From contig QBVD01000007.1 in NCBI GenBank assembly GCA_003058525.1, forward strand, positions 1 through 37,662: a stretch of DNA of 37,662 bases, written 5' to 3'. Numbering within the stretch: position 1 is the stretch's first letter; every line of letters starts with the position of its first letter. This stretch comes from a gamma proteobacterium symbiont of Ctena orbiculata. GTDB lineage: Bacteria > Pseudomonadota > Gammaproteobacteria > Chromatiales > Chromatiaceae. The notes beneath the pieces are model-generated. The model was given only the letters and a program-made list of their open reading frames with translations, was not told where the DNA came from and made no database searches. Shown here piece after piece: positions 9,401 through 17,933 of the stretch. Both the position numbers and the translations under genes were made by a program.

Positions 9401-10753
9401 ATGGCCAATCAGGGAACACAAATGATGGGTGCGCTTGGCAGCATGGGCCGATTGACGGAGCTTCGTCAACGGCTGTTGTTTGTCGCAGGTGCGCTGTTGG
9501 TGTTCCGCATCGGTACCTTTATACCTGTGCCTGGTGTCAATCCGGTAGCATTGGCAGCTCTTTTTGAACAGGCCCAGGGGTCAATTCTGGACATGTTCAA
9601 CATGTTTTCCGGGGGTGCCCTGGAACGTGCCAGCCTGTTCGCGCTAGGCATCATGCCCTATATATCCGCGTCGATTATCATGCAGCTGATGTCTGCAGTC
9701 ATTCCATCTTTGGAACAGTTGAAAAAAGAGGGTGAGTCGGGGCGTAGAAAGATAACCCAATATACCCGTTACGGCACGGTCGTTTTGGCGACTTTCCAAG
9801 CCGTGGGTATTTCGATTGCGTTGCAGAGCCAGACAGTCGGCGGCGAAACCATCGTTATCCACCAGGGTATGGGGTTTGTCGTCACTGCTGCCGTATCGCT
9901 GGTAACAGGCACCATGTTCCTGATGTGGCTGGGTGAGCAGATCACCGAGCGTGGCATTGGCAACGGTATTTCGCTAATCATCTTTGCCGGAATCGTTGCA
10001 GGTCTTCCATCCGCTATCGGTGGTACGCTGGAACTTGCCCGTACCGGTGAACTCAATGCGCTGACGATCCTTTTCCTTTTTGTATTGGCGATTGCTGTAA
10101 CCGCCTTCGTTGTCTTCGTTGAACGAGGGCAGCGCAGGATTACAATCAATTATGCCAAACGTCAGCAGGGCAGAAAAATGCTGGCCGCGCAAAGCACGCA
10201 TCTGCCGTTGAAATTGAATATGGCAGGTGTCATTCCGCCGATCTTTGCGTCCAGTATCATCCTTTTTCCGGCAACACTCGGGCAGTGGTTCGGTAATACT
10301 GAGGGCACACGCTGGATACAGGATATATTCGCCAAGCTGTCTCCAGGTGAGCCGGTATATGTAATGGCCTACGCAGCGGCGATAATCTTTTTCTGTTTTT
10401 TCTACACTGCGTTGGTCTTCAATTCACGGGAGACCGCCGACAATCTGAAGCGGTCAGGTGCGTTCATACCCGGTATCCGTCCGGGGGAACAAACGGCCAA
10501 GTACATCGACGGTGTGATGAGTAAATTGACCTTTTGGGGTGCGATCTACATCACCCTGGTCTGTTTGCTGCCTGAGTTCCTGATCGTGGGCTGGAATGTC
10601 CCCTTCTATTTTGGTGGTACATCATTGCTGATTATTGTCGTGGTGGTTATGGATTTCATGGCGCAGATACAGGCGCACATGATGTCGCATCAATACGATG
10701 GGCTGATGAAAAAGGCCAATCTGAAGGGCGGCGGTGCGGGATTGTTACGCTAG
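9401..10753 (+). CDS. secY: Preprotein translocase subunit SecY
   Basis: A 450-residue SecY (443 in E. coli), the channel-forming inner-membrane subunit of the Sec translocon. Ten hydrophobic segments are evident. Signature sequences include [16 protein letters not shown] in TM2, [19 protein letters not shown], and the cytoplasmic loop [18 protein letters not shown] that takes part in SecA and ribosome binding. The position between rplO and rpmJ is the standard spc-operon place. A 39-nt gap follows before rpmJ. Confidence 0.98.
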   Translation: MANQGTQMMGALGSMGRLTELRQRLLFVAGALLVFRIGTFIPVPGVNPVALAALFEQAQGSILDMFNMFSGGALERASLFALGIMPYISASIIMQLMSAVIPSLEQLKKEGESGRRKITQYTRYGTVVLATFQAVGISIALQSQTVGGETIVIHQGMGFVVTAAVSLVTGTMFLMWLGEQITERGIGNGISLIIFAGIVAGLPSAIGGTLELARTGELNALTILFLFVLAIAVTAFVVFVERGQRRITINYAKRQQGRKMLAAQSTHLPLKLNMAGVIPPIFASSIILFPATLGQWFGNTEGTRWIQDIFAKLSPGEPVYVMAYAAAIIFFCFFYTALVFNSRETADNLKRSGAFIPGIRPGEQTAKYIDGVMSKLTFWGAIYITLVCLLPEFLIVGWNVPFYFGGTSLLIIVVVVMDFMAQIQAHMMSHQYDGLMKKANLKGGGAGLLR

Positions 10754-10792
10754 CGTCGAGCGCTACAGTTTTAAATATTTGGAGTCTGAATC

Positions 10793-10906
10793 ATGAAAGT
10801 GCGTGCATCGGTAAAAAAGATCTGCCGAAATTGCAAAATTGTACGCCGGAATGGCGTCGTCAGAGTGATCTGTAAAGAAGGGCGTCATAAGCAGCGTCAG
10901 GGTTAA
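10793..10906 (+). CDS. rpmJ: 50S ribosomal protein L36 (zinc-ribbon form)
   Basis: A 37-residue L36 reading [20 protein letters not shown] and ending [11 protein letters not shown]. Cys11, Cys14, Cys27 and His32 form the zinc ribbon of the C-plus type. GGAG at 10781-10784 is well spaced from the ATG. It is the last gene of the spc group; the following 107 nt hold a hairpin and a promoter for the alpha group. Confidence 0.96.
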   Translation: MKVRASVKKICRNCKIVRRNGVVRVICKEGRHKQRQG

Positions 10907-10924
10907 TCAGGGCAAAATTAGTGC

Positions 10925-10951
10925 CACATCCGCTTGATGCAAGCGGTTGTG
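10925..10951 (+). repeat. Inverted repeat after rpmJ, overlapping the alpha promoter
   Basis: CACA-T-CCGCTT (10925-10935) pairs with AAGCGG-T-TGTG (10941-10951) around a 5-nt loop, giving a 10-bp stem with one T-T mismatch. No T-run follows, so it is not a classical terminator. It contains the start of the -35 hexamer of the next promoter, so it could act as an operator as DNA, or protect the 3' end of spc mRNA as RNA. Both roles are inference. Confidence 0.55.
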
Positions 10952-10962
10952 TAGAGTAATAT
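10934..10962 (+). promoter_or_regulatory. Sigma-70 promoter of the alpha group (before rpsM)
   Basis: TTGATG (10934-10939) and TAATAT (10957-10962) are separated by exactly 17 bp. The discriminator TGCGCGTT is nearly identical to that of the promoter before rpsH. E. coli also has a promoter here. The predicted leader of about 45 nt is the region where S4 autoregulation acts in E. coli, though the pseudoknot was not modelled here. Confidence 0.65.
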
Positions 10963-11013
10963 TGCGCGTTTACCTTTGGCAGAGTGCCAGGGGTTTGTTC
11001 AGGAGATTTAGAG

Positions 11014-11370
11014 ATGGCTCGAATTGCAGGGGTCAACATTCCAGACCGAAAACATGCGGTCATTGCACTGACATCGATATACGGTATCGGGCGTTCTCGT
11101 GCGGGCGATATTTGTAAAGAGGCCGGTATAGAACCGAACGTCAAGATCCAGGAACTCAGTGAGGACCAGGTGGAGAGCATACGTACAATCGTTGCGCGCT
11201 ACACCGTCGAAGGCGATCTCCGTCGTGAAATCTCCATGAATATCAAACGTCTGATGGACCTCGGCTGCAATCGTGGGATACGCCATCGTCGCGGACTACC
11301 GCTCCGTGGCCAGCGTACCCGTACCAATGCCAGGACACGCAAAGGGCCACGTCGCCCGATCAAGCGTTAA
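11014..11370 (+). CDS. rpsM: 30S ribosomal protein S13
   Basis: A 118-residue S13, identical in length to E. coli, starting [19 protein letters not shown]. It sits in the 30S head and contacts tRNA through its C-terminal tail [19 protein letters not shown]. The frame extends up to 10984, but AGGAG at 11001-11005 sits correctly before the ATG at 11014, and the family start agrees. First gene of the alpha group. Confidence 0.97.
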   Translation: MARIAGVNIPDRKHAVIALTSIYGIGRSRAGDICKEAGIEPNVKIQELSEDQVESIRTIVARYTVEGDLRREISMNIKRLMDLGCNRGIRHRRGLPLRGQRTRTNARTRKGPRRPIKR

Positions 11371-11404
11371 ACAAACCATATTTATGAATCTGTAGGTGCA
11401 GAAG

Positions 11405-11794
11405 ATGGCTAAACCTAGTATCCGTGGTAAGAAAAAGGTAAAGAAGAGTGTGACCGATGGGATCGCGCATATACATGCCTCTTTCAACAACACAATCATT
11501 ACCATTAGTGACCGCCAGGGCAATGCGCTGGCTTGGGCCACCGCTGGTGGATCGGGATTCCGCGGTTCTAGAAAGAGCACCCCGTTTGCGGCCCAGGTGG
11601 CTGCTGATCGCGTGGGACAGATGGTCAAGGAGTATGGCGTCAAAAATCTTGATGTGAACGTGAAAGGCCCCGGGCCTGGCCGCGAATCCGCTGTGCGTTC
11701 CCTGAACAATGCGGGATTCAAGATCACCAGCATCTCTGATGTTACGCCCATTCCACACAATGGCTGCCGTCCTCCCAAGAAGCGCCGCGTCTAA
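11405..11794 (+). CDS. rpsK: 30S ribosomal protein S11
   Basis: A 129-residue S11, same length as E. coli, starting [16 protein letters not shown]. It forms part of the 30S platform near the Shine-Dalgarno helix. The signature [15 protein letters not shown] and the ending [14 protein letters not shown] are present. An in-frame start three codons earlier (11396) is less likely, since the ATG at 11405 matches the family and has a TAGGTG ribosome binding site. Confidence 0.97.
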   Translation: MAKPSIRGKKKVKKSVTDGIAHIHASFNNTIITISDRQGNALAWATAGGSGFRGSRKSTPFAAQVAADRVGQMVKEYGVKNLDVNVKGPGPGRESAVRSLNNAGFKITSISDVTPIPHNGCRPPKKRRV

Positions 11795-11812
11795 TTACTG
11801 GAGTTACTGAAA

Positions 11813-12433
11813 ATGGCAAGGTACATCGGACCCAAGTGTAAGCTAAGCCGCAGGGAAGGTACTGATCTTTTCCTGAAGAGCCGCGTGCGTTCACTCGATT
11901 CCAAATGCAATATGGAGAAGGTGCCCGGGCAGATGGGAGATCGCCGTCGTCGGGTATCCGATTACGGTTTGCAGCTGCGTGAGAAGCAGAAGGTGCGTCG
12001 TATCTACGGCATAATGGAAAAGCAGTTCCGCAACTACTACAAAACTGCTGCGCAGAGTAAAGGCGCAACCGGTGAGAACCTGCTGCAACTGCTTGAGACG
12101 CGTCTCGACAACATTGTCTATCGAATGGGTTTTGGCTCTACCCGAGCTGAAGCGCGTCAACTTGTGAGCCATAAGGCGATAGAGGTCAATGGCAAGGTAG
12201 TTAACGTACCCTCATTCAAAGTTACAGCGGAAGATGAAGTCTCTATCCGGGAAAAGGCAAAGAAACAGCTCAGAATTCAAGGGGCACTCGAACTGCAAGG
12301 GCAGTATGGTTTTGTCGATTGGGTTGAAGTTGATCCGAAAGCGATGAAAGGCAAGCTGAAACGTGTACCGGATCGATCAGATTTGTCAGCAGAGATTAAT
12401 GAACAACTGGTCGTCGAGCTCTACTCCAAGTAA
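11813..12433 (+). CDS. rpsD: 30S ribosomal protein S4
   Basis: A 206-residue S4, same length as E. coli. It begins 16S rRNA assembly and in E. coli represses the alpha operon by binding its leader. The N-terminus [16 protein letters not shown] is canonical. An S4 RNA-binding domain is visible around residues 95-155 ([23 protein letters not shown], then [14 protein letters not shown]). No zinc-type cysteine cluster is seen. Confidence 0.98.
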   Translation: MARYIGPKCKLSRREGTDLFLKSRVRSLDSKCNMEKVPGQMGDRRRRVSDYGLQLREKQKVRRIYGIMEKQFRNYYKTAAQSKGATGENLLQLLETRLDNIVYRMGFGSTRAEARQLVSHKAIEVNGKVVNVPSFKVTAEDEVSIREKAKKQLRIQGALELQGQYGFVDWVEVDPKAMKGKLKRVPDRSDLSAEINEQLVVELYSK

Positions 12434-12453
12434 GCCTTGACGAGGGAATATAC

Positions 12454-13452
12454 ATGATCGATAGCGTTACGGAATTTCTCAAGCCCCGGATAGTAAACGT
12501 TCAGCCCCTCACGGCTACACGTGCGAAAGTGACCCTTGAGCCGTTGGAGCGGGGCTTTGGCCACACCTTGGGGAATGCATTAAGGCGCATCCTGCTTTCA
12601 TCGATGCCTGGCAGCGCGATCACTGAAGTGGAGATCGCCGATGTACTTCACGAATACACCACGATGGAAGGTATTCAAGAAGATGTGCTTGATGTGCTGC
12701 TTAATCTCAAGCAGGTTGCGATCATTATGCATGCACGCGATGAGGCGACCCTAAAATTGCAGAAGAAGGGTCCGGGACAAGTGCTTGCCAGCGATATCAC
12801 TCTGGATCACGATGTGGAGATTGCCAACCCGGATCTGGTTATCGCCAACCTGACGAAGTCAGGTGAAATCAACATGACGCTGAATGTACGCCGTGGACGT
12901 GGTTACCATCCGGCGGCTGCCCGCGCGGGTAGCGCGGGGGATGAGCGTCCGATCGGCATGTTGCAGGTGGATGCATCATTCAGCCCGATAAGAGAAGTGG
13001 CGTACAGTGTCGAAGCGGCCCGTGTCGAGCAGAATACAGGCCTTGACCGTCTTGTCATAGAACTGGAGACAAACGGTACCATCGATCCGGAAGAGGCTAT
13101 CAGGCGCTCCGCCAGCATATTGCGTGATCAGCTCTCCGTGTTTGTCGATCTGGAAGCTGAAGCCGCCGAGTCGGTATCCGAGCCCGAAGAGCCGGCAATC
13201 GATCCCATACTGCTGCGTCCCGTGGACGATCTCGAGCTGACGGTACGCTCTGCGAACTGTCTGAAGGCGGAAAATATCTTCCTTATCGGCGATCTCATCC
13301 AACGCACAGAGGTGGAATTGCTGAAAACCCCGAATCTCGGCAAGAAATCACTGACCGAGATAAAGGACGTACTTGCCCGCCGCGGACTTTCGCTGGGTAT
13401 GCGCCTTGAGCATTGGCCACCGGAAAACATCGAAGAGCAGCTGACTCACTAA
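12454..13452 (+). CDS. rpoA: DNA-directed RNA polymerase subunit alpha
   Basis: A 332-residue alpha subunit (329 in E. coli). The N-terminal dimerisation domain (about 1-235) includes [20 protein letters not shown]. An acidic linker ([17 protein letters not shown]) leads to the C-terminal domain (about 250-325), which binds UP elements and activators through the [12 protein letters not shown] helix and has the helix-hairpin-helix [12 protein letters not shown]. It follows rpsD after 20 nt, standard alpha-operon order. Confidence 0.98.
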   Translation: MIDSVTEFLKPRIVNVQPLTATRAKVTLEPLERGFGHTLGNALRRILLSSMPGSAITEVEIADVLHEYTTMEGIQEDVLDVLLNLKQVAIIMHARDEATLKLQKKGPGQVLASDITLDHDVEIANPDLVIANLTKSGEINMTLNVRRGRGYHPAAARAGSAGDERPIGMLQVDASFSPIREVAYSVEAARVEQNTGLDRLVIELETNGTIDPEEAIRRSASILRDQLSVFVDLEAEAAESVSEPEEPAIDPILLRPVDDLELTVRSANCLKAENIFLIGDLIQRTEVELLKTPNLGKKSLTEIKDVLARRGLSLGMRLEHWPPENIEEQLTH

Positions 13453-13501
13453 GCAGTTGCACTGACTATTTTTTAACTTTTGAATTTGTGGAAGTCGAAT
13501 C

Positions 13502-13912
13502 ATGCGCCATCGCAAATCAGGCCGGCAGCTAAATCGTAACAGCAGCCACCGCAATGCCATGTTCAGAAACATGACCGTCTCTCTGATCAATCATGAAATG
13601 ATCAAGACAACCCTGCCCAAGGCAAAAGAGTTGCGACGTGTCGCCGAGCCGCTTATCACTCTCTCCAAGACGGACAGTGTGGCAAAGCGCCGCCTGGCCT
13701 TCACCCGGCTGCGGGACAAGGCTGCAGTTGGAAAGCTGTTCGCTGAACTGGGTCCTCGTTATCAGGAACGCCCAGGAGGTTACCTACGCATCATGAAGTG
13801 TGGTTATCGCCCCGGCGATCAGGCGCCTATGGCTTATGTGGAGCTGGTTGACCGCCCGCTGCCTGAAGAGCCTCAGGACAGCGAAGACGAAACTGAGGCT
13901 GAAGAAGCCTAA
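13502..13912 (+). CDS. rplQ: 50S ribosomal protein L17
   Basis: A 136-residue L17 starting [20 protein letters not shown]. It lies near the tunnel exit. It is longer than E. coli L17 (127 aa) because of a strongly acidic tail, [15 protein letters not shown], which is unusual for a ribosomal protein but occurs in relatives. Last gene of the alpha group; a terminator follows 24 nt after the stop. Confidence 0.97.
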   Translation: MRHRKSGRQLNRNSSHRNAMFRNMTVSLINHEMIKTTLPKAKELRRVAEPLITLSKTDSVAKRRLAFTRLRDKAAVGKLFAELGPRYQERPGGYLRIMKCGYRPGDQAPMAYVELVDRPLPEEPQDSEDETEAEEA

Positions 13913-13936
13913 GCCAGAGCAACTAATCAGGCTCTG

Positions 13937-13967
13937 AAAACCCACATCTATTGATGTGGGTTTTTTT
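13937..13967. terminator. Bidirectional intrinsic terminator between rplQ and the cytochrome b gene
   Basis: A perfect 12-bp stem (13937-13948 with 13953-13964, loop TATT) runs into seven T on the plus strand (13961-13967), with four A at its left edge acting as the T-run on the minus strand. It ends the alpha operon and probably also the convergent cytochrome gene. Confidence 0.9.
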
Positions 13968-14013
13968 ATGCGCGTCATAATGCAGATTAACCAGGTTAGA
14001 AACCGGAGCAAGG

Positions 14014-14676
14014 TCAGCGTTTCAAACTTTTCATCAGTTCCTCAAGTGCAATGCTCTGGGTTCCAATGTTGTCGTCATGCCGGGGGTTATCTGTTTCAAA
14101 GATACGTTGCCCATTAATCATGCCAGATATGTCCGATCCCTTGCCAGCAAGATCATGACTGAAAACCGCAATGATGTGGAGCAGGGTAAAAGTTGCTATC
14201 ACCAGGTAACTCAAGAGATGCAGGTCGTTGAGACTCAACCCGCCAATCATCGAGATACCCTTGAGCAGAAACAGACCGCTGGCAGCAATCAAAAGCATGA
14301 AAAAGTGGAGTGCCAGGTAGACAGGTCCCCAAAGCGGGTTGTGGCTGTACCATTTGGGTAAGGGTGCTTTACCGAGAGTTAAATAAAACTTCAACACTAA
14401 CCATGCTTGCGACAGACGATGCAGGTCCGGCTCACAGGAGGAGAGGTGTTCGCTGCCTTTACCGAATAGGAGCAGGTAAATTCTCAACAGCAGTGCCGGC
14501 AGAAACAGGCCGCTGAGCATAAAGTGAATCTCGGCAGCGCTTTGTGCCATCAGGGGTGTATTGTTCATGAGCCAACCGGTGATCAGCAACCCGATGCAGG
14601 AGAGCCCGAGAGTCCAGTGGGCGAGTCTGAGTCTACTGCTCCAGACCAGGACCCGGCTGACATTAGTTACCTGCAT
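14014..14676 (-). CDS. Cytochrome b561/b6-type membrane protein
   Basis: A 220-residue membrane protein of the bacterial di-haem b-type cytochrome fold (cytochrome b561, as in Ni-Fe hydrogenase and formate dehydrogenase gamma subunits). Hydrophobic segments near residues 22-38, 50-70, 118-140 and 155-175 carry candidate haem ligands in RLAHW, EIHFM, ALHFF, DLHLL and TLLHI. Such proteins pass electrons between quinones and a partner, but no partner gene is adjacent. An upstream TTG (14682) is possible; the ATG at 14676 is better spaced from GGCGGGTGA. It converges on rplQ and shares its terminator. Confidence 0.75.
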   Translation of the reverse strand: MQVTNVSRVLVWSSRLRLAHWTLGLSCIGLLITGWLMNNTPLMAQSAAEIHFMLSGLFLPALLLRIYLLLFGKGSEHLSSCEPDLHRLSQAWLVLKFYLTLGKAPLPKWYSHNPLWGPVYLALHFFMLLIAASGLFLLKGISMIGGLSLNDLHLLSYLVIATFTLLHIIAVFSHDLAGKGSDISGMINGQRIFETDNPRHDDNIGTQSIALEELMKSLKR

Positions 14677-14830
14677 ATTCAATCACCCGCCTATTCACTT
14701 TCGTGCTGGTATTACAGCATGCATAATCCAACAACGGAACGAGAATAGCCTGGACAATTGTCATGGTCTTTGTGCCGATTGGATGTATCCCGGCAGGCTG
14801 TTGTCAAATCAACGACCACCAAGATTTATT

Positions 14831-15388
14831 ATGATCAGAGAGAGAAAAAGCAAAAAAGAACGCAGAGTTGAGCGGGATCAGGCAATGCTGCGGTACACCA
14901 AGCAGCGCCAGAGAAACCTGTTGGCGAAGCCCGGTGTACATCAGTTTATCCTGGTACTGGATCAGATGAAGGCCGGGTTCAACGTGGCGAAGATCTTTCG
15001 CAGTGCCGAGGCTTTCGGCGCGCACGAAGTTCACTTGGTGAATATTGGTCCTTTTGATCCTGCGCCAGGGAAGGGGGCATTTAAAAAGGTACCGGCGCTT
15101 TTTTTCGACAGCTTCGATCAAAGTTATCGGGAACTTACTAAACGTGGATACCAGATTGTAAAGCTGGAAGGGGGGTGTAAGCGCATACTAACCAATTTCA
15201 GTATGGATAGCAGGATTGCCTTTGTTCTGGGCCATGAGGAGTGGGGGCACAGCTTCAACGAGGAGGACTACCCGGATATCCTGTCGGTGTCCATTCCTCA
15301 ATTCGGGCAGGTGGAGAGTCTGAATGTCTCGGTGGCGGCATCTATCGTTATGTACGAGTATGTGCGCCAGCATCAGAGTCCGGTGTGA
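14831..15388 (+). CDS. SpoU/TrmH-family RNA methyltransferase
   Basis: A 185-residue protein of the SPOUT (knotted) methyltransferase superfamily that 2'-O-methylates tRNA or rRNA using S-adenosylmethionine. The three family motifs are visible: NVAKIFRSAEAFGAHEV, IAFVLGHEEWG and ESLNVSVAASIVMYE. The N-terminal 30 residues are highly basic (RERKSKKERRVERDQ), as expected for RNA contact. The frame is open from 14561, but that extension runs antisense through the divergent cytochrome gene and has no homology, so the ATG at 14831 is chosen. The exact RNA target cannot be told. Confidence 0.88.
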   Translation: MIRERKSKKERRVERDQAMLRYTKQRQRNLLAKPGVHQFILVLDQMKAGFNVAKIFRSAEAFGAHEVHLVNIGPFDPAPGKGAFKKVPALFFDSFDQSYRELTKRGYQIVKLEGGCKRILTNFSMDSRIAFVLGHEEWGHSFNEEDYPDILSVSIPQFGQVESLNVSVAASIVMYEYVRQHQSPV

Positions 15389-15412
15389 CCCGGGTTTTCC
15401 CGATTAGGTCAC
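15385..15412 (+). terminator. Weak hairpin at the end of the SpoU/TrmH gene
   Basis: GTGACC-CGGG (15385-15394), loop TTTT, CCCG (15399-15402), a 4-nt bulge and GGTCAC (15407-15412) form a bulged 10-bp stem that includes the stop codon. No T-run follows, so termination strength is doubtful. Confidence 0.35.
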
Positions 15413-15438
15413 ATGTCGACTAGGGTTATAGTAAAAAT

Positions 15439-15522
15439 CTATCGATCAGGAAATTCTATAGATTTCATCGTTAACACGGACACAACAATGACAGTCAGTG
15501 ACGCGAGTAGTAACCATGTCAT
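15439..15522 (-). CDS. 27-residue single-span membrane micro-protein (candidate)
   Basis: On the minus strand an ATG (15522-15520) preceded by AAGAGGAGAAATCAA opens a 27-codon frame ending at TAG 15439. The peptide begins MTWLLLASLTVIVVSVLTMK and ends SIEFPDR: a single hydrophobic helix (residues 3-18) followed by a short polar tail, typical of small membrane accessory proteins. The AGGAG box is ideally spaced. It is separate from the phosphatase gene, which ends at 15669 with a possible terminator. I do not recognise the family; the sequence is not clearly CydX, KdpF or CcoQ. Function unknown. Confidence 0.5.
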   Translation of the reverse strand: MTWLLLASLTVIVVSVLTMKSIEFPDR

Positions 15523-15633
15523 TTGATTTCTCCTCTTATTATGTTTGAACTGCACTGAGCCAGTTACGCCAACCATAGATCAGATACAGTCAGTTTTATG
15601 TGATATATAACTGAGTTAGCTTAAAAAAGGCTT

Positions 15634-15656
15634 AAAAAAAGCGTGAATCAGTTCAC
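15634..15656 (-). terminator. Possible terminator of the phosphatase/ampE transcript
   Basis: Read on the minus strand, GTGAA-CTGA-TTCAC (15656-15643) is followed by GC and seven T (15640-15634), with a second T-run just beyond. The stem is only 5 bp, so this is a weak call. It lies 13 nt past the phosphatase stop codon. Confidence 0.4.
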
Positions 15657-15668
15657 ATTCGTTTGCAA

Positions 15669-16271
15669 TTAAAGACGGGACCTGCCCATGAAGATCAGTG
15701 TGGGGGGGCGCTCGCTGTCTATCCTGATACGCGTAAGGCTGGCGGTGGCAATGGAAAGCCGGTACATGGAATTGAGGGGGGCTTGCAGGGTGTGGTTGAT
15801 AATCGAGCGAATCACGCCCGCATGGGCCACAAGCAGCAGATGCTGGCCCAGAAAACGCTCACAGGCGTTGCTGTAGGCGTCAAGAACCCGTTCATTAAAA
15901 TGATTCAAATCCTCGGCCTGTTGAGGCCGGTTTTGAATTGGGTCGTGGTAAAAGCGTGACAGGATTGCCTGGTCACGCATGCGGAGCTGGTCACCCGTTT
16001 GGCCTTCCCAGTCGCCGAAACCAACCTCTTTCAGCCGTTCATCAAGCTCTACGGCAATCTTGAGTTCACGTCCCAGGGCAGTGGCAAATTCGCTGCAACG
16101 ACGCAGGGGTGAACTGACAATGGCCTGCCAGGGGCGTCCACCGGAAACGGCTTGCCACATCTGTTCCCATCCGCGGTCACTCAAGGGATCATCAATCTGT
16201 CCCCGATAGCGCCTCCCGCCGACAGGTTCTCCATGGCGCAACAGATCGATCCTGGTGACCCTGTCAGCCAC
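15669..16271 (-). CDS. Histidine phosphatase family protein (CobC-like)
   Basis: A 200-residue protein of the phosphoglycerate mutase/histidine phosphatase family. The catalytic LLRHGEP motif (Arg12-His13) and the second histidine in LLLVAHAGVIRS (His150) are both present, with SSPLRRCSEFA and EVGFGDWEG in expected places. The sequence resembles alpha-ribazole phosphatases (CobC), which dephosphorylate the cobalamin lower-ligand precursor, but no other cobalamin gene is in the window, so the substrate is open. It starts with GTG directly after the ampE stop (no gap), so it is likely translated with ampE. Confidence 0.82.
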   Translation of the reverse strand: MADRVTRIDLLRHGEPVGGRRYRGQIDDPLSDRGWEQMWQAVSGGRPWQAIVSSPLRRCSEFATALGRELKIAVELDERLKEVGFGDWEGQTGDQLRMRDQAILSRFYHDPIQNRPQQAEDLNHFNERVLDAYSNACERFLGQHLLLVAHAGVIRSIINHTLQAPLNSMYRLSIATASLTRIRIDSERPPTLIFMGRSRL

Positions 16272-17159
16272 CTAAACCAGTCCGCTGAATGTGAGAAGCG
16301 CGACTATCACCAGATAGACAACAAGCGATCTCCAGACGAGGGCCATGGCGGCTTTGGCAAGAAAGCTGAAGGATTGCACTCCCTCATTCGCTTCGTTGAT
16401 CAGCGTCGAGAGCCGCATGGCACCGCCGCCGCTACAGATCAGGGTTCCGTTGTTGCTGTCGGCGAATTCGCTGAATCGGTTTTCGTGGTAGCTGCGCCAG
16501 CCGTAAAGGGCGTCCTCGAAACTGCCTGCGATGGCGTAACAGAAAGCGGTTAATCTAGCAGGAATCCAATCAAGGATTGTGACCAACTGTTTGCTGTTGA
16601 GGTGGAAATCGGGATCTTGATTGGCCTGCTCCATTGTCGGCAACCAGGTGGCGATGCGATAGGCCATCGAGCCGATTGGACCCAACAGTATGAACCAAAA
16701 GAGTACTGAAAACAGACTTTGGTTTGCCTGGGCCAGCACGCCTTCGGCCACCGCTTGAGAGCGTGCCGGTTCGCTGGTTGGCGGTTCATCCTTGATAAGC
16801 GCGGCGGCAGAGGCCCTGATTTCGTTATCCTCATCACTATCGACGGCCTCGATATAGCGGTTGACTTGCGTGTCCAGGTCATTGGGGCCCAGACAGTAGA
16901 GCAGAATTGCCACCGAGAGTGCGAACCAGAGCAATCCGAATAGGGCATCTTCAAACAGATGTTGCAATATTGACAGCGCAAGCACGGGTGGCAGTATCAA
17001 CAGCAGTACCCCGATGACACCCCGCCTCATCCGTTGGGGTAGCTGGTGCCGGTCAAACCACTGGTAATAGGTAGTGAACCAGCCATTGTCACGCAATCCG
17101 CTGTAACCGAGTAGAAAACGTTCTGCTATCAGACAGATTAAAATGATCGTCAGAGTCAT
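16272..17159 (-). CDS. ampE: AmpE-family membrane protein
   Basis: A 295-residue inner-membrane protein resembling E. coli AmpE (284 aa), distantly related to the CbiB/CobD family. Hydrophobic segments lie at the N-terminus (after MTLTIILICLIAERFLLGY), near residues 45-62 and 75-92, at 150-168 and at the C-terminal end (WRSLVVYLVIVALLTFSGLV). The conserved LDWIPARLTAFCYAIAGSFE block is clear. AmpE is linked to ampD and beta-lactamase induction in enterobacteria, but its activity is unproven. It lies 219 nt downstream of ampD rather than abutting it, and the gap has no gene on either strand that I can support. A TATAAT-like box at about 17356-17361 (minus strand) lacks a convincing -35. Confidence 0.82.
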   Translation of the reverse strand: MTLTIILICLIAERFLLGYSGLRDNGWFTTYYQWFDRHQLPQRMRRGVIGVLLLILPPVLALSILQHLFEDALFGLLWFALSVAILLYCLGPNDLDTQVNRYIEAVDSDEDNEIRASAAALIKDEPPTSEPARSQAVAEGVLAQANQSLFSVLFWFILLGPIGSMAYRIATWLPTMEQANQDPDFHLNSKQLVTILDWIPARLTAFCYAIAGSFEDALYGWRSYHENRFSEFADSNNGTLICSGGGAMRLSTLINEANEGVQSFSFLAKAAMALVWRSLVVYLVIVALLTFSGLV

Positions 17160-17378
17160 CGGGCAAGTGTCAGATAATCGAAGATAAGTTTCAATACATA
17201 TCCTGAGGTTTGAGGCATGTTATGCAACTTTGTATGGGATTCAACCCTTACAAGCCGGCTCCCTTATCGATGTTATGCCTCGACAGGGACATGCCCAGCG
17301 AAGCATATATCGCCATCACCAGGCAGCGGTTGGATCTTCCCCGGAAGCAGAATTCTCATTATATGACGGCAGGGAGAG

Positions 17379-17933
17379 TCACTCCGGTGCTGATATCGAG
17401 TCTAAATAGCGTGGCCAGTCGAACATCGGCCCGGGGTCTGTTTTACGCCCCGGCGCAATGGCGGCATGGCTTGTTATACGATCGTGGGTGATCGCAGGAT
17501 AGTGGTGCATGACTTCTCTGGTGACTTGCTGCAGGGCCTGGTATTGATCATCTGTGAAGGGTATCTCGTCCGAGCCTTCGAGTTCGATGCCGATGGAGAA
17601 ATCATTGCAGCAGCTCCGACCGCAATAATGAGATTCCCCGGCATGCCACGCCCGCCGGTTCAAGGGGACATATTGCGTTATTTTGCCTGTGCGCTGGATG
17701 AGTAGGTGACAAGAGACCTTGAGCGCTTTTATTTCGGTAAAATATGGGTCTGCCGTAACATCGAGTTTGTTTATGAACAGATCATCGATCCAGCCCCCTC
17801 CAAACTCGCCGGGAGGCAGGCTGATACTGTGAATGACAAGCAGGTCGACCTCAGTTTCAGGAGGTCGGTCATCCATGTTTTCCGATGGGTGAAACTCAGC
17901 GCAATCCAGTAGAATGTCTTCAGATTGGATCAA
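17379..17933 (-). CDS. ampD: 1,6-anhydro-N-acetylmuramyl-L-alanine amidase AmpD
   Basis: A 184-residue amidase_2 enzyme (183 in E. coli) that cleaves anhydro-muropeptides in the cytoplasm during cell-wall recycling; its loss raises AmpR-driven beta-lactamase expression in some species. Zinc ligands match AmpD: His35 (LLVIHSISLPPGEFGG), His156 and Asp166 (ITSHAAIAPGRKTDPGP). The RAWHAGESHYCGRSCCNDFS and IGIELEGSDEIPFTD segments are also conserved. The start is TTG at 17933, overlapping the CBS gene stop (TTGA); the next in-frame ATG would delete part of the fold. The overlap places ampD in the DUF1538/PII/CBS transcript. No signal peptide is seen. Confidence 0.92.
   Translation of the reverse strand: MIQSEDILLDCAEFHPSENMDDRPPETEVDLLVIHSISLPPGEFGGGWIDDLFINKLDVTADPYFTEIKALKVSCHLLIQRTGKITQYVPLNRRAWHAGESHYCGRSCCNDFSIGIELEGSDEIPFTDDQYQALQQVTREVMHHYPAITHDRITSHAAIAPGRKTDPGPMFDWPRYLDSISAPE

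Noticed and set aside
14753-14762. GACAATTGTC palindrome between the cytochrome and SpoU/TrmH genes
   Set aside because: A single 10-bp palindrome with no second copy seen and no clear promoter around it is not enough to call an operator.
14561-14830. 90-codon N-terminal extension of the SpoU/TrmH gene
   Set aside because: It runs antisense through the cytochrome gene start and the divergent gap and shows no methyltransferase features; the ATG at 14831 fits the family.
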